Positions 63,201-64,000 of a stretch of DNA of 64,000 nt are shown piece by piece. This DNA comes from Cucumis sativus (taxonomy: Eukaryota; Streptophyta; Magnoliopsida; Cucurbitales; Cucurbitaceae). Position 1 is the first letter of the stretch, and each line of letters opens with the position of its first letter. Under the pieces are notes generated by a model that was not told where the DNA came from, did not search any database, and was given only the letters and a program-made list of their open reading frames with translations. Position numbers and translations under genes: made by a program. The DNA lies in the NCBI RefSeq assembly GCF_000004075.3, contig NC_026660.2:14651837-14715836 (forward strand). The letters are read 5' to 3'.

Positions 63201-64000
63201 GTAAGTTGAAAAATAATCTCTCTTTATTTACATTATTAATTAAGCGGAAACAGACTTTATGAGGTTTTATGGACTTTGGTTAATTAGATTAGGGACCACC
63301 ACTTAATTAATACCACACCATGTGCTTCCCCTTTTCTTTTTTAATTTCTTTCCAATTTAATTACTATCCATAGTTTTGGAAAATTACTATTAGCAACTCC
63401 TAAATTTTGCAAAGCTTATGATTATACTTTTCTTTTTTTTCCTTTTTTCCTATGATCAATTTTTTAGGGCGCTGGGATTGTAAAACGTAGCGTCATTGAA
63501 CGTGTTTGAATCATTATGTTATATTAATATTTCTTTTACCGTTATTTCCTCTGTTTTACGTATTTCTTTTGCCTTTTTAGGGGACACTTTTTTATCCTTT
63601 CACATTTCTTTGTCTATGCCCTTCGCCCCCAACTTTTTGTTCTTTTATTTTAATGTTTAAATATTCATCTCTCTAACTTTTATTTTGATATTTATATTCT
63701 TAATTTTGACTCATTTGGATGGAAAAAATACCTCTATTTTAATGCTTTCAAAAATGGAACCTACATATCATAATAGTCATTTTTAAAAAAGTATAATGAC
63801 TTGAATGAAAATAAGTACATATTTTTATTTATGATATGTTTGAAAAACATTTCGAAATGTTTTTAGAAAATAAATGGTTTTGTGGCAAATTTTAGTTAAT
63901 AAAATAAACAATTTTTTTTCTCTAGTCTTTGATTGGATTCTTTGAATGATACACTCTAGAATTTTATAGTTTTTATTTTGTTTAAAAATATAGTATGTGA
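63201..64000 (+). other. MLO intron 6, incomplete
   Basis: It starts with a good donor (GTAAGTT) and runs at least 800 bp to the window edge. No exon coding the next MLO segment is visible. The sequence is AT-rich and unremarkable. Confidence 0.7.

Overview
The window is plant nuclear DNA from a dicot. It is AT-rich, with short GT-AG introns and plant-only families (ARF4, MLO) beside plant versions of housekeeping genes. The MLO sequence and the repeat flavour suggest a cucurbit such as melon or cucumber; that is an inference from memory, not a search. There is no bacterial or viral gene set, no rRNA, no convincing tRNA and no CRISPR array.

Layout. 2.1-3.5 kb (+): eEF1A elongation factor, two coding exons. 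5.2-5.5 kb (-): a candidate 57-residue protein in two exons, function unknown. 5.5-11.1 kb: AT-rich spacer with a fold-back (MITE-like) element and a 121-bp triplicated repeat. 11.1-13.0 kb (-): 20S proteasome beta-7 (PBG1), seven coding exons. 13.0-17.7 kb: repeat-rich spacer with a decayed LINE fragment and a possible LTR. 17.75-27.8 kb (+): isovaleryl-CoA dehydrogenase (IVD), 15 exons, with a complete but defective 5.14-kb Ty3/gypsy chromodomain retrotransposon in its fifth intron. 29.2-35.7 kb (-): auxin response factor ARF4, 12 coding exons, convergent with IVD, carrying two perfect tasiR-ARF target sites. 36-47.5 kb: gene-poor, with simple repeats and a probable solo LTR. 47.5-49.5 kb (-): an unrecognised 303-residue protein. 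49.5-61.6 kb: gene-poor, with CACTA-like termini. 61.6 kb to the end (+): first six exons of an MLO-like membrane protein that runs off the window.

The genes do not form a pathway: this is an ordinary eukaryotic neighbourhood of independent genes separated by transposon debris. I reconstructed exon models by hand and checked codon phase across every junction. All five complete multi-exon models longer than 200 residues close without frameshift: eEF1A 449, PBG1 245, IVD 408, ARF4 804 and the unknown protein 303 residues.

The points most worth a second look are: the young retrotransposon inside IVD, whose stop codons look like C-to-T or G-to-A changes and whose gag frame is broken in a telomere-like heptamer run; the GDYPW form of the ARF4 PB1 acidic motif; the small 57-residue gene; and a solo LTR with two G-boxes and a TATA box. 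I found nothing that I can honestly call a new multi-gene system.
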